Part shown: in pieces, positions 25,061 through 32,375 of the stretch
Layout of the letters: the number at the start of each line of letters is the position of its first letter
How positions within the stretch are numbered: the first letter of the stretch is position 1
Source of the DNA: Streptomyces erythrochromogenes
GTDB taxonomy: Bacteria > Actinomycetota > Actinomycetes > Streptomycetales > Streptomycetaceae
Assembly: GCF_036170895.1 (NCBI RefSeq)
Contig: NZ_CP108036.1
Coordinates: 7,289,501 to 7,353,500, forward strand
Direction of reading: 5' to 3'
DNA length: 64,000 bases
Made by a program: the position numbers and the translations under genes
The notes under the pieces: model-generated
The model's input: the letters and a program-made list of their open reading frames with translations, nothing else
Database searches by the model: none
Told to the model about the DNA's origin: nothing

Positions 25061-26563
25061 TCATCGCGGTGATCGTAGCGACCCCTGCGGCGACCGGCCA
25101 GGGGTTTTCCGGTGCGTGCCGTCCCGCCCGGGCCAGTGGTGGTGGTGCTGGTCGATGACGTAGTGGTGGCCGTGCAGCCAACCGCCCCCGGCCGGACGGG
25201 CGTCGGCGAGGTGCGGGTGACCGGGCGGCAGGTCCGGGTGTACGTGGTCCAGCCGGTCCGGGTCGCGGACCGGCCAGGTCACCGCGGCGGCGGCGGTCGC
25301 GGCCAGGGCGACGGCCCCCAGGGCCGCGACGGTCAGCGGCAGGCCGGCCCACGGGGCGAGCCACCCGGCCAGCGGGTAGGTGAGCAGCCAGCAGCCGTGG
25401 GAGAGGGAGAACCGGGCGGCGAAGGCGGCGGGCAGGTCCGCGTCGGCGGTGGAGCGGCGGACCACGCGCCCGCCGGGTGTCAGGACGGCCGAGGAAGCGG
25501 CCCCGATCGCCACCCACGCCCCCAGGAGCGCGGGCCAGGACCAGGAGCCGGGGGCGGTCGCGGTGAGCACGGCCACGGCGGTGAGGACCACGGGGAGGGA
25601 GGCGGCGGCCCGGAGCATCACGGTGCGGTCGGTGGAACGCAGCAGGAGCCGCGGCAGGGCGAGTGCGGTGAGCACGGATCCGGCGCCGTACGCGCCGAGG
25701 GCGACCGAGACCGCCCCGGCCGGGCGGTCGAGGTGGCCGCGGACGGCGGCGACGGTGTCCACGAAGACGACGGCTCCGCCGGCGGCGACCGCCAGGTCGA
25801 GGGCGAGCAGGGCCCGCAGCCGCGGAGTGGCCCGGAACAGGCGGGTGCCGAAAGCGGCTTTGGCGTAGATACCGCCGGTCCGCTCGACGGGGGCTGGGCG
25901 GGGCAGCGCCGTCGCGGTCACGAGCGCGGCGGAGGCGAGGAAACCGACGACGGTGCCGGCGAACAGCCGGTCGTAGGAGACGACGGTGAGCAGCGCCGCG
26001 GCCAGGACCGGGCTGAACAGGCTCTCCAGGTCGTAGGCGAGCCGGCTCATCGACAGGGCCCGGGTGTAGTCCTGTTCGTCGGGCAGGACCTCGGGGATCG
26101 TGGCCTGGAAGGCCGGGGTGAAGGCCGCCGAAGCCGCCTGCAGCAGGAAGATCAGGACGTGGATCTGCCACACCTCGGTGACGAGGGGGAGAGCCAGGGC
26201 CGCACCGGCGCGGGTGAGGTCGGTCGCCGCCATGAGGACGCGCCGGGGCACCCGGTCGGCGACGGCGGTGACCAGCGGCGCGACGGTCACGTAGGCGATC
26301 ATCTTGATCGCCAGCGCGGTGCCGAGGACCGCGGGGGCGCCGTCGCCGGCGAGGTCGTACGCGAGCAGGCTCAGCGCGACGGTGGCGAGCCCGGTGCCGA
26401 CCAGGGCGACGACTTGGGCGGTGAACAGGCGGCGGTAGGTGCCGTTGCGCAGAACCGACAGCGCGGACGGCACGCAAGGCGCGGAAGGCAAGGACGGCAA
26501 GGGCGGCCCCGTTCCGGTCGGCGGATCGACGACACGATTCCAGCGTAGCCAGCATGTGCGCAC
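25061..26563 (-). CDS. MFS exporter with His-rich C-terminal tail
   Basis: Up to 500 residues and twelve hydrophobic segments of the MFS fold (RRLFTAQVVALVGTGLATVAL, VADRVPRRVLMAATDLTRAG between spans 2 and 3). The cytoplasmic tail is unusual: HPDLPPGHPHLADARPAGG is followed by LHGHHYVIDQHHHHWPGRDGTH, with more than ten histidines. Such tails occur on nickel, cobalt and zinc exporters such as NreB-type MFS pumps. The gene lies directly downstream of an ArsR repressor. The start is uncertain: the GTG at 26563 lies inside a possible operator, and the GTG at 26473 is an alternative that still precedes the first span. Confidence 0.8.
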   Translation of the reverse strand: MRTCWLRWNRVVDPPTGTGPPLPSLPSAPCVPSALSVLRNGTYRRLFTAQVVALVGTGLATVALSLLAYDLAGDGAPAVLGTALAIKMIAYVTVAPLVTAVADRVPRRVLMAATDLTRAGAALALPLVTEVWQIHVLIFLLQAASAAFTPAFQATIPEVLPDEQDYTRALSMSRLAYDLESLFSPVLAAALLTVVSYDRLFAGTVVGFLASAALVTATALPRPAPVERTGGIYAKAAFGTRLFRATPRLRALLALDLAVAAGGAVVFVDTVAAVRGHLDRPAGAVSVALGAYGAGSVLTALALPRLLLRSTDRTVMLRAAASLPVVLTAVAVLTATAPGSWSWPALLGAWVAIGAASSAVLTPGGRVVRRSTADADLPAAFAARFSLSHGCWLLTYPLAGWLAPWAGLPLTVAALGAVALAATAAAAVTWPVRDPDRLDHVHPDLPPGHPHLADARPAGGGWLHGHHYVIDQHHHHWPGRDGTHRKTPGRSPQGSLRSPR

Positions 26564-26575
26564 CTGTGCACGTAT
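26554..26575. promoter_or_regulatory. Imperfect inverted repeat at MFS start, possible ArsR site
   Basis: ATGTGCGCACCTGTGCACGTAT is a 22-base imperfect inverted repeat (7 of 11 positions match). It shares the GTGCGCA core with the perfect inverted repeat before the arsR-type gene at 27022-27045. It overlaps the first possible MFS start codon. Confidence 0.4.
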
Positions 26576-26642
26576 CCGAGCGGGAACCGGGCCGGGTCCG
26601 GCCGCACCGGGTCCGGCCGGAACCGGGTCCCCGTGGCCGGGC

Positions 26643-26993
26643 TCAGTCGTGCGGCGGGAGCGAGCCGATCTCGTGGTCGGCGACGTTCATGGCCTCGTCG
26701 ACCAGTCGGCGCAGGTGCCCGTGGCGCAGGGCGTAGACGACGCGGCGCCCGTCCTTGCGCGTGGTGACCAGCCCGGCGAGACGGAGCTTGGCCAGGTGCT
26801 GGCTGACGGAGGGTCGGGCCGCCCCGCACGCCTCGGTGAGCGTGGTGACGTCGGCCTCGCCCCGGCCGAGCCGCTCCATCAGCGCCAGGCGCGTGCGGTC
26901 GGCGAGCAGGGCCAGAACGGACGCGGCGACCTCCAGCCGGTCACTCCGCACCTGCGAGTCCCGCGCACCTGCCGGACGCGTGCCTGAGCTCAT
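26643..26993 (-). CDS. ArsR/SmtB-family metal-type repressor
   Basis: A 116-residue winged-helix protein. RLEVAASVLALLADRTRLALMERLGRGEADVTTLTEACGAA leads into the recognition helix ARPSVSQHLAKLRLAGLVTTRKDGRRVVYAL (segments shown only as anchors: LLADRTRLALMERL and SVSQHLAKLRLAGLV). The C-terminal helix GHLRRLVDEAMNVADHEIG carries His and Asp/Glu residues at alpha-5 positions used for metal sensing in NmtR/CzrA-type members. The ATG at 26991-26993 is chosen because the coding signal begins there. It probably represses itself and the downstream His-tailed exporter. Confidence 0.9.
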   Translation of the reverse strand: MSSGTRPAGARDSQVRSDRLEVAASVLALLADRTRLALMERLGRGEADVTTLTEACGAARPSVSQHLAKLRLAGLVTTRKDGRRVVYALRHGHLRRLVDEAMNVADHEIGSLPPHD

Positions 26994-27021
26994 GTGGACA
27001 TCGTAGGGCGGCAGGAGTGGG

Positions 27022-27045
27022 ATGCGTGCGCCTTTGCGCACGCAT
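27022..27045. promoter_or_regulatory. Perfect inverted repeat upstream of ArsR gene, candidate operator
   Basis: ATGCGTGCGC and GCGCACGCAT are perfect 10-base arms separated by CTTT, beginning 29 bases before the ArsR start codon. Placement and symmetry fit an autoregulatory ArsR operator. A hairpin role in RNA is an alternative. Confidence 0.55.
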
Positions 27046-27053
27046 GCGAACGC

Positions 27054-27094
27054 GCACGGGCCCCGCAACCCCCTGGGGGGCGCGGGGCCCGTGC
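27054..27094 (-). terminator. Terminator downstream of cbtA
   Basis: GCACGGGCCCCGC (27054-27066) pairs perfectly with GCGGGGCCCGTGC (27082-27094), with a nested C-run/G-run hairpin in the loop. It lies 19 bases beyond the cbtA stop on the minus strand. Confidence 0.8.
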
Positions 27095-27112
27095 ACGGAC
27101 GTGGCGGTGGGA

Positions 27113-27943
27113 TCAGCCGAGGGCGGGTGCCTGCTGCTGAGCCGTCACTTCCGCGCCGTCGGTGCGCGTGTCCAGGAGCTTCTGGGCCAGGACGCCGAAG
27201 ACGACGGCGAACACCGTCCACAGCACGAGCTGGACGGCCAGCGAGGCCACCCGGAACTCCCACAGCAGGGCCGCGGGGAAACCGGGCTGGACCGCGTCGC
27301 TGTTGTCCGGCAGGAACACGAACGCCAGTGCGGTGGCGACGATGAAGCCGCCGGCTGCGGCCAGCGTCGCGTTCCAGTTGCCCAGGCGCGGTGCCAGCCG
27401 TCGCCCGAGGATGATCGCGCCGACGCCGAGCAGCACGCTCAGCAGGATCATCAGGAAGAACAGCGTGGTGCGCTGCCCGATCGTGTCCGGGTTGCCGACC
27501 GCCGGCGGGGTGGCCGGGTACTTGAGGAACGGCACCAGGTAGACCAGGGCGAACGCGCCCGCCCCGGTGAGCGCGGCCGTGGCCCGCGGGCTGAACCCGC
27601 CGACGCGGCCGAGGGCGAACGAGAACGCGAGCGAGGCGATGCCGCCCAGCGCGACCCCGTAGACCAGGACGCCGGTGGCCAGGCCGACGGTCGACTGGAC
27701 CGGACGGCTGACGAGCTCTTCCTCCTCCTCGGCGGCCTCGCCCGACGCGGCGTCACCACCGTGCCCGGCGTGACCGCTCGGGGCGCTCGCGGCGTCCTTC
27801 GCGGCGGCGGCCTCCTCCACGGCGATGGAACCCCGTACCGGCGGCTCACCCACCACGTAGGCGACGGCGAAGGCGAACAGCCCGGCGATCAGGCCCGCGA
27901 GCATGCCGCGGACCAGCAGACCTCTGACAGTAGAGGCGTACAT
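27113..27943 (-). CDS. cbtA: Cobalt transporter subunit CbtA
   Basis: A 276-residue membrane protein with five or more spans. It starts MYASTVRGLLVRGMLAGLIAGL, which is the CbtA N-terminal signature. A loop after the first span is rich in His, Asp and Glu (SGHAGHGGDAASGEAAEEEEE) and may collect metal. Later segments GVLVYGVALGGIASLAF and PFLKYPATPPAVGNPDTIGQR are family hallmarks. It lies 12 bases downstream of cbtB. The pair is predicted to import cobalt for cobalamin synthesis and is preceded by a B12 riboswitch, as expected. Confidence 0.9.
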   Translation of the reverse strand: MYASTVRGLLVRGMLAGLIAGLFAFAVAYVVGEPPVRGSIAVEEAAAAKDAASAPSGHAGHGGDAASGEAAEEEEELVSRPVQSTVGLATGVLVYGVALGGIASLAFSFALGRVGGFSPRATAALTGAGAFALVYLVPFLKYPATPPAVGNPDTIGQRTTLFFLMILLSVLLGVGAIILGRRLAPRLGNWNATLAAAGGFIVATALAFVFLPDNSDAVQPGFPAALLWEFRVASLAVQLVLWTVFAVVFGVLAQKLLDTRTDGAEVTAQQQAPALG

Positions 27944-27955
27944 GTGCGTGGCCTC

Positions 27956-28183
27956 TCAGTGGCAGGGGAAGCCGAGCAGGTGGCGACCGTCGTGCACCCA
28001 CTCGTGCACGCCCTCGCCGGCGAACACGGCGGTGGCGCCCTGCTCGGCACCGACGAAGTAGAGGGCCACGAGCATCAGGAGACCGACGAAGACCGCCCAG
28101 GGCAGGACCGCGCGCACGGGCAGCGGAGCCGACGGCGAGACGGCGGGGGTGGATACGGCAGCGGAAGCGACAGCCTCGGCCAT
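27956..28183 (-). CDS. cbtB: Cobalt transporter subunit CbtB
   Basis: A 75-residue protein with one membrane helix (LPWAVFVGLLMLVALYFVG) and the characteristic histidine-bearing C-terminus (GVHEWVHDGRHLLGFPCH), the predicted cobalt-binding part of CbtB. The ATG at 28181-28183 has a strong AAGGAGG seven to nine bases upstream. It is the first gene of cbtBA. The ribosome-binding site lies just past the aptamer of a cobalamin riboswitch, so translation or transcription is probably shut off by B12. Confidence 0.9.
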   Translation of the reverse strand: MAEAVASAAVSTPAVSPSAPLPVRAVLPWAVFVGLLMLVALYFVGAEQGATAVFAGEGVHEWVHDGRHLLGFPCH

Positions 28184-28221
28184 GATGGAACCTCCTTGGG
28201 GAACAACGCGTCCCATACGGT

Positions 28222-28370
28222 GGTGCAGGACGACGGTCCTCGGGTCTGACTCGCCGCGACGCCCCCCGGGGGAGGCCACCGCAGCACACAGTGGCGCGAC
28301 CATGCCGGATTCACACCGGGCTTCCGTCTCGCCGTCGTCGCTATGTGGAAATGTCGCGGTGACGCTACCG
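28222..28370 (-). promoter_or_regulatory. Cobalamin (B12) riboswitch upstream of cbtBA
   Basis: On the minus strand the leader contains GGAAGCCCGGTGTGAATCC (complement of about 28307-28325), then CGCCACTGT (28288-28296), then GAGTCAGAC (28244-28252). These are the conserved core blocks of the cobalamin aptamer in the correct order and approximate spacing. The ends are estimated. The nearby AAGGAGG of cbtB is the likely expression platform. The fit of a B12 sensor with cobalt-uptake genes supports the call. Confidence 0.85.
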
Positions 28371-28549
28371 TGCGGCGGGCCCGCGGCCAAGACCGTGAGT
28401 CCCTGATCACACAGCTACGCTGCGGTAATGCCGTTCCGGACCGTTTCGGGGAGCGGGGATGCCCGGCGAGCGGGCCGTGAGTACTGCTAGAATCCCCGTC
28501 GTTGGCCTTCGGCGTACGTGCTCCGTGCACACGTCCGGAGGCTTTTTTC

Positions 28550-29764
28550 ATGCCTTCGCACCCGACCACCAGCCCTGACCCCACCCCGACCCCCTCCGCC
28601 GGCTACCGGAAGCTGCTCCGCACCACTGAGTTCGGCGGTCTGTACGTCAGCTTCAGCCTCACCGCCGCCGCGAGCTCCCTCTCCGGCATCGCGCTCGGCA
28701 CACTGGTCGACCGGCAGACCGGTTCGCCGTTCCTGACCGCCGTGAGCATGTACGGAGCCACCTTCGCGACGGTCCTCGGCGCGCTGACGCTGATGTCGGT
28801 CGCGGACGGGAAACGGCCCCGCCGCACCCTCCTCCTGCTCCAACTCGCCTCGCTCGCGGGCGTCTGCGCCCAGGCCGTCCCCGGACTGCCGCTCGCTGCC
28901 CGCTTCGCCCTCCTCCTCTTCCTGGGCTTCTTCCAGTCCCTGGGGACCGGCGCGCGGCTCGGGCTGCTCGCCGAGGTCGTGCCGGCCGCCGACTACGCGC
29001 CTGCCCGTTCGCTGATGAACATCACCGCGGGCGGCACGGCGATTCTCGGCTACGCCGGCGGCGCCGTACTGCTGCGGTACGCGGGCCCCCAGGGGGTCTT
29101 CGCCGTCGCCGCCTGCCTCACGGCCCTCGGCGCGGCCGTGGTGGCGGCCACCGTCCGGGAGCACTCGGTCCGGCTCACCCGCCGTCCGGGCCTGCGGCAG
29201 ACATGGCGGACGAACGCCGAACTGTTCGCCCACCCCGGCCGGCGGGCCCTGCTGCTCGCCCTGTGGGTCCCGGGCGGTCTGATCGTCGGCTGCGAGGCCC
29301 TCTTCATCTCCTACGACCCCCCTCACGCCGGGACCTTCCTGGCCGCCGGATCCGCCGGCATGCTTCTCGGCGACCTGGTCGTCGGCAGGCTGCTCACCGC
29401 CGGACGGCGCCGCCGCCACGCCTTGGCCCTGCGGCTGTTGCTCGCCGCCCCCTTCCTGCTCTTCGCGGTCCACCCGCCGGCTCCCGTTCTGGCGGTCGCG
29501 GTGTTCCTCGCCAGTGCCGGGTTCGCGGCCACCCTGCCGCTCCAGGAACGGCTCCTGGAACTGACCCCCGAGGCGATCCGCGGGCAGGTCCAAGGGGTCG
29601 AATCGGCGGGACGCATGACCTGGCAGGGCCTGGGCGCCGCGATCGCCGGCGGCCTCGCCCAGTACCTCGGCGCGGGCGCGGCGATCGCCCTCGCCGCCGC
29701 GGCCTCCCTCGCCGTCACCCTCCTCAACCGGCCGCTGCGCACCGCGAGCGGCGACCGGCCGTGA
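28550..29764 (+). CDS. MFS transporter
   Basis: A 404-residue membrane protein with about twelve spans. The loop after span 2 has LGTLVDRQTGSPFLTAV rather than the classic GxxxDRxGRR. Other features are FFQSLGTGARLGLLAEVVPA, LTPEAIRGQVQGVESAGRM and a hydrophobic C-terminal half. The ATG at 28550 has CCGGAGG eight bases upstream; a TTG at 28502 is less likely. A TAGAAT -10-like hexamer lies at 28489-28494. The substrate is unknown. It stands alone, divergent from the cbtBA riboswitch. Confidence 0.8.
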   Translation: MPSHPTTSPDPTPTPSAGYRKLLRTTEFGGLYVSFSLTAAASSLSGIALGTLVDRQTGSPFLTAVSMYGATFATVLGALTLMSVADGKRPRRTLLLLQLASLAGVCAQAVPGLPLAARFALLLFLGFFQSLGTGARLGLLAEVVPAADYAPARSLMNITAGGTAILGYAGGAVLLRYAGPQGVFAVAACLTALGAAVVAATVREHSVRLTRRPGLRQTWRTNAELFAHPGRRALLLALWVPGGLIVGCEALFISYDPPHAGTFLAAGSAGMLLGDLVVGRLLTAGRRRRHALALRLLLAAPFLLFAVHPPAPVLAVAVFLASAGFAATLPLQERLLELTPEAIRGQVQGVESAGRMTWQGLGAAIAGGLAQYLGAGAAIALAAAASLAVTLLNRPLRTASGDRP

Positions 29765-29822
29765 TGACGGTCGCATCGCACTTATTCGTGCACGTGTTCG
29801 GTTATGGGTCTAGGCTGGATCC

Positions 29823-30458
29823 ATGCGTGCTGTCCAGGGTCTACAGGGCTCCCTCTTCGACCAGGGCGACGAGATCGGTCTCGGCCCCCTCGCCGGGCTG
29901 CGCCGGACCGAGCTCGGCGCCGGGGCCTGGGTCGACCACCTGCCCGGCTGGCTGCGCGGCGCCGACGCGCTCTTCGAGCGGCTGGCCGCCGACGTGCCCT
30001 GGCGTGCCGAGCGGCGGCAGATGTACGAGCGGGAGGTCGAGGTGCCCCGGCTGCTCGCCTTCTACGGCGAGGACGAGGTCCTGCCGGACGCCTCGCTCGT
30101 CGAGGCCCGCGATGCGCTGAGCGCCCACTACGCGGTCGAGCTGGGCGAGCCGTTCACCACCGCCGGGCTGTGCCTGTACCGCGACGGGCGGGACAGCGTC
30201 GCCTGGCACGGTGACAGGACCGGCCGTTCCTCGACCGAGGACACCATGGTCGCCATCGTCTCCGTCGGCGACCCCCGCGACCTGGCCTTCCGCCCCCGCG
30301 ACGGCGGGCCCACCCTGCTGCGGCTGCCGCTGGGCCACGGCGACCTCGTGGTCATGGGCGGCTCCTGCCAGCGCACGATGGAACACGCGGTACCGAAGTC
30401 GGCGCGGGCCGTCGGGCCCCGCATCAGCGTCCAGTTCCGGCCCCGGGGCGTGCGCTGA
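29823..30458 (+). CDS. AlkB-like 2-oxoglutarate/Fe(II) dioxygenase
   Basis: A 211-residue protein with the full iron triad: His129 and Asp131 in [11 protein letters not shown], and His188 in RTMEHAVPK. The 2-oxoglutarate arginine lies in GPRISVQFR. The nucleotide-recognition lid region ([26 protein letters not shown]) is also present. Members demethylate alkylated nucleic acid bases. A -10-like TAGGCT ends six bases before the ATG, so the transcript is probably leaderless. No ada or other repair gene is adjacent. Confidence 0.9.
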   Translation: MRAVQGLQGSLFDQGDEIGLGPLAGLRRTELGAGAWVDHLPGWLRGADALFERLAADVPWRAERRQMYEREVEVPRLLAFYGEDEVLPDASLVEARDALSAHYAVELGEPFTTAGLCLYRDGRDSVAWHGDRTGRSSTEDTMVAIVSVGDPRDLAFRPRDGGPTLLRLPLGHGDLVVMGGSCQRTMEHAVPKSARAVGPRISVQFRPRGVR

Positions 30459-30528
30459 CCCGCGGTCCGGCACCCCGCTCCCGTACCGGCGGTTGCGGCC
30501 CCGTCGCCGGACGTACACGCTGGAGCGC

Positions 30529-30702
30529 GTGGATCTCGGCGCATTCTCCGTGAGTCTGTCCGTGCGGGACATCGAGGCCTCCAGGGCCTTCTACGAGAAG
30601 CTCGGCTTCTCCGCCCTCGGCGGGGACCCCGCGCAGAACTGGCTGATCCTCATGAACGGCGACCACGTCATCGGGCTGTTCCAGGGCCTGTTCGACGTCT
30701 GA
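30529..30702 (+). pseudogene. Truncated VOC/glyoxalase-family protein
   Basis: From a GTG at 30529 (GGAG a few bases upstream) the frame reads 57 residues: [20 protein letters not shown], then [15 protein letters not shown] and [15 protein letters not shown]. This is the first beta-alpha-beta module of a VOC fold; intact members are about 120 residues or longer. The frame stops right after FQGLFD and no continuation was found in another frame, so the C-terminal half has been lost. Confidence 0.65.
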
Positions 30703-30753
30703 CCGGACGGGGACCGCCGCTGCGTACAGGCCGTGCAGGCAGGGCAGGCCGGG

Positions 30754-31071
30754 TCAGACGCGGGTTCGGACGTCGACGCCGGGCTCCTTCGAGGGGCGCG
30801 CGGCCGCGGCCGCCGCGTGCAGCGAGCGCAGGGCGAGCATCAGGATCCCGATGTCGTCCAGATAGACCGGGTCCGGGATGAGGTCCACGGGCGAGACGGT
30901 GTAGACCAGAGCGGCCCAGAAGAGGGCCTTGTCGTGCAGCGGAATGCCGGCGTCGACCAGCAGCCGCCGCGCCCTGAGCACGCGTACGAACATCACGGCC
31001 GCAACCACGGCGAGCCCCGCCATGACGACCGCGCCCACGATGACCCAGACCGTTCCGTCCATGGCGCCCAT
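30754..31071 (-). CDS. YkvA-like DUF1232 membrane protein
   Basis: A 105-residue protein. One N-terminal membrane helix (VWVIVGAVVMAGLAVVAAVMF) is followed by the DUF1232 signature ALFWAALVYTVSPVDLIPDPVYLDDIG, in which SPxDLIPD is diagnostic. The C-terminal helix is Ala/Arg-rich. Function is unknown; relatives are small membrane proteins of stress or envelope loci. Start is the ATG at 31071 or 31062. It lies 46 bases from the MarR gene on the same strand. Confidence 0.8.
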   Translation of the reverse strand: MGAMDGTVWVIVGAVVMAGLAVVAAVMFVRVLRARRLLVDAGIPLHDKALFWAALVYTVSPVDLIPDPVYLDDIGILMLALRSLHAAAAAARPSKEPGVDVRTRV

Positions 31072-31117
31072 ATACCCCGAATCCGGTCGGTGATGCCCGT
31101 ACGGCGGCCCGAGCCGC

Positions 31118-31582
31118 TCAGGCGCCCTGTTCGCGCAGCCGGCGCCCGACCTCGCCCAGCCCGTCGGCGAGCGCGTCGAGCTGCGCCGGGGTCAGGACGT
31201 CGACGAGGACCTCCCGGACCGTGGCCACGTGCCCCGGAGCGGCCTCCTCCAGTTTCGCGCGGCCGGCATCGGTGAGCACGGCGAAGACCCCGCGCACGTC
31301 CGAGGGGCAGCTGCGGCGGCGGACCAGTCCGGCCTTCTCCATCTGGGTGACCTGGTACGTCAGGCCGCTCTTGGAGTTGATCAGGCCATTGGCGAGTTCG
31401 GTCATCCGCAGCTCCCGGCCGGGCGCCGCGGCGAGCCGCACGAGGATCTCGTACTGCGGGTGCGAAAGCCCCGCGTCGTCCTTGAGCTGCTGGTCGAGGC
31501 GCCGGTTCACCAGGGCCGAGGCGGCCAGGAAGCCGCTCCAGGCCCGCATCTCGCGCTCGTCCAGCCATCTCGGTTCAGCCAT
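31118..31582 (-). CDS. MarR-family transcriptional regulator
   Basis: A 154-residue winged-helix regulator. The dimerisation helix is WSGFLAASALVNRRLDQQLKD and the recognition region is RMTELANGLINSKSGLTYQVTQMEKAGLV. The wing is RRRSCPSDVRGVFAVLTDAGR, followed by a C-terminal helix. It is divergent from a DoxX gene, and the shared intergenic region holds two copies of TTCGAATTTGAA, one near its own start. This is the usual arrangement for a MarR protein repressing itself and its neighbour. Confidence 0.9.
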   Translation of the reverse strand: MAEPRWLDEREMRAWSGFLAASALVNRRLDQQLKDDAGLSHPQYEILVRLAAAPGRELRMTELANGLINSKSGLTYQVTQMEKAGLVRRRSCPSDVRGVFAVLTDAGRAKLEEAAPGHVATVREVLVDVLTPAQLDALADGLGEVGRRLREQGA

Positions 31583-31602
31583 GGCCCCACCCTACACGGT
31601 TG

Positions 31603-31653
31603 TTCGAATTTGAATCACCGGTTAGGGTCCATGACCAGCGGTTCGAATTTGAA
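31603..31653. promoter_or_regulatory. Two MarR operator candidates (TTCGAATTTGAA)
   Basis: TTCGAATTTGAA occurs at 31603-31614 and again at 31642-31653; the copies are identical, near-palindromic and 39 bases apart. They are conspicuous AT-rich islands in the MarR/DoxX intergenic region, the first 20 bases from the MarR start and the second 50 bases before the DoxX start. Confidence 0.75.
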
Positions 31654-31702
31654 CAACTCTTCACCTGCCTCCCCGGGCCGCACGACCGGAAGGACCCCCA
31701 CG

Positions 31703-32266
31703 ATGACCAGCCCCTCCGCCACCGCGACGAAGCCGCAGGCCACCGCGCCGGCCGCGCAGACCCCGCTCACCGCCCTCTCCACCTCCGGCCACGACGCCGG
31801 CCTGCTGCTCCTGCGCCTCGTCCTCGGCCTGACCATGGCCGGACATGGAGCGCAGAAGCTCTTCGGCTGGTTCGGCGGCGGCGGCATCAGCGGCACCGGC
31901 CAGTTCTTCACCGCCAGCGGCTACCCCGCCGGCGACGCCATGGCCGTCCTCGCCGGCCTGACCGAGACCCTCGGCGGCCTCGGCCTCGCCGCCGGCCTGC
32001 TCACCCCGCTCGCTGGCGCCGCCGTCGTCGGCACCCTCATCAACGCGATCGCCGTCCACGGCACCGGCTCCTTCTTCGCCCCCGCCGGCATCGAGTACGA
32101 ACTCCTGCTGACCGCGGGCGCCGCGGCCCTCGCCCTCACCGGCCCCGGCCGCTACGCCGCCGACCGCTTCCTCCCCGTCCTGCGCGCCCAGCGCCTGGCG
32201 CACGGAGCCCTGGCCCTCGCACTCGGTGTCGTCCTCGCCGCCGTCATGCTCCTCGTGCGCAACTAG
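31703..32266 (+). CDS. DoxX-family membrane protein
   Basis: A 187-residue protein with four membrane helices. The DoxX signature LLLRLVLGLTMAGHGAQKLFGWFGG is followed by ETLGGLGLAAGLLTPLAGAAVVG. The ATG at 31703 has GGAAGGA nine bases upstream; an earlier in-frame ATG at 31631 would place the MarR operator inside the coding region and is rejected. DoxX proteins are linked to redox or thiol stress and quinone chemistry. Regulation by the divergent MarR is inferred from the paired operator copies. A strong terminator follows. Confidence 0.9.
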   Translation: MTSPSATATKPQATAPAAQTPLTALSTSGHDAGLLLLRLVLGLTMAGHGAQKLFGWFGGGGISGTGQFFTASGYPAGDAMAVLAGLTETLGGLGLAAGLLTPLAGAAVVGTLINAIAVHGTGSFFAPAGIEYELLLTAGAAALALTGPGRYAADRFLPVLRAQRLAHGALALALGVVLAAVMLLVRN

Positions 32267-32303
32267 GTCCTGTCGGGGTGTCTCGCCGGTCATGCCGGGC
32301 TCG

Positions 32304-32331
32304 CCCGGACACCCCCGAGGGGGTGTCCGGG
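32304..32331 (+). terminator. Terminator after doxX
   Basis: A 13-base-pair perfect stem (CCCGGACACCCCC with its complement) and a 2-base loop, 38 bases after the DoxX stop and 45 bases before the GH15 start. Confidence 0.8.
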
Positions 32332-32375
32332 GCCTGAGCAGATTGGCCCCGGACGTTCAGGGGAAGAGCGCACAA

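Noticed and set aside
27022..27045. Inverted repeat considered as a terminator for cbtA
   Set aside because: A better terminator with a 13-base-pair stem lies nearer cbtA at 27054-27094; the 27022 repeat is placed for ArsR autoregulation.
31631..31702. Earlier ATG for the DoxX protein
   Set aside because: It would place a MarR operator copy inside the coding region and has a weak ribosome-binding site; the ATG at 31703 follows GGAAGGA.
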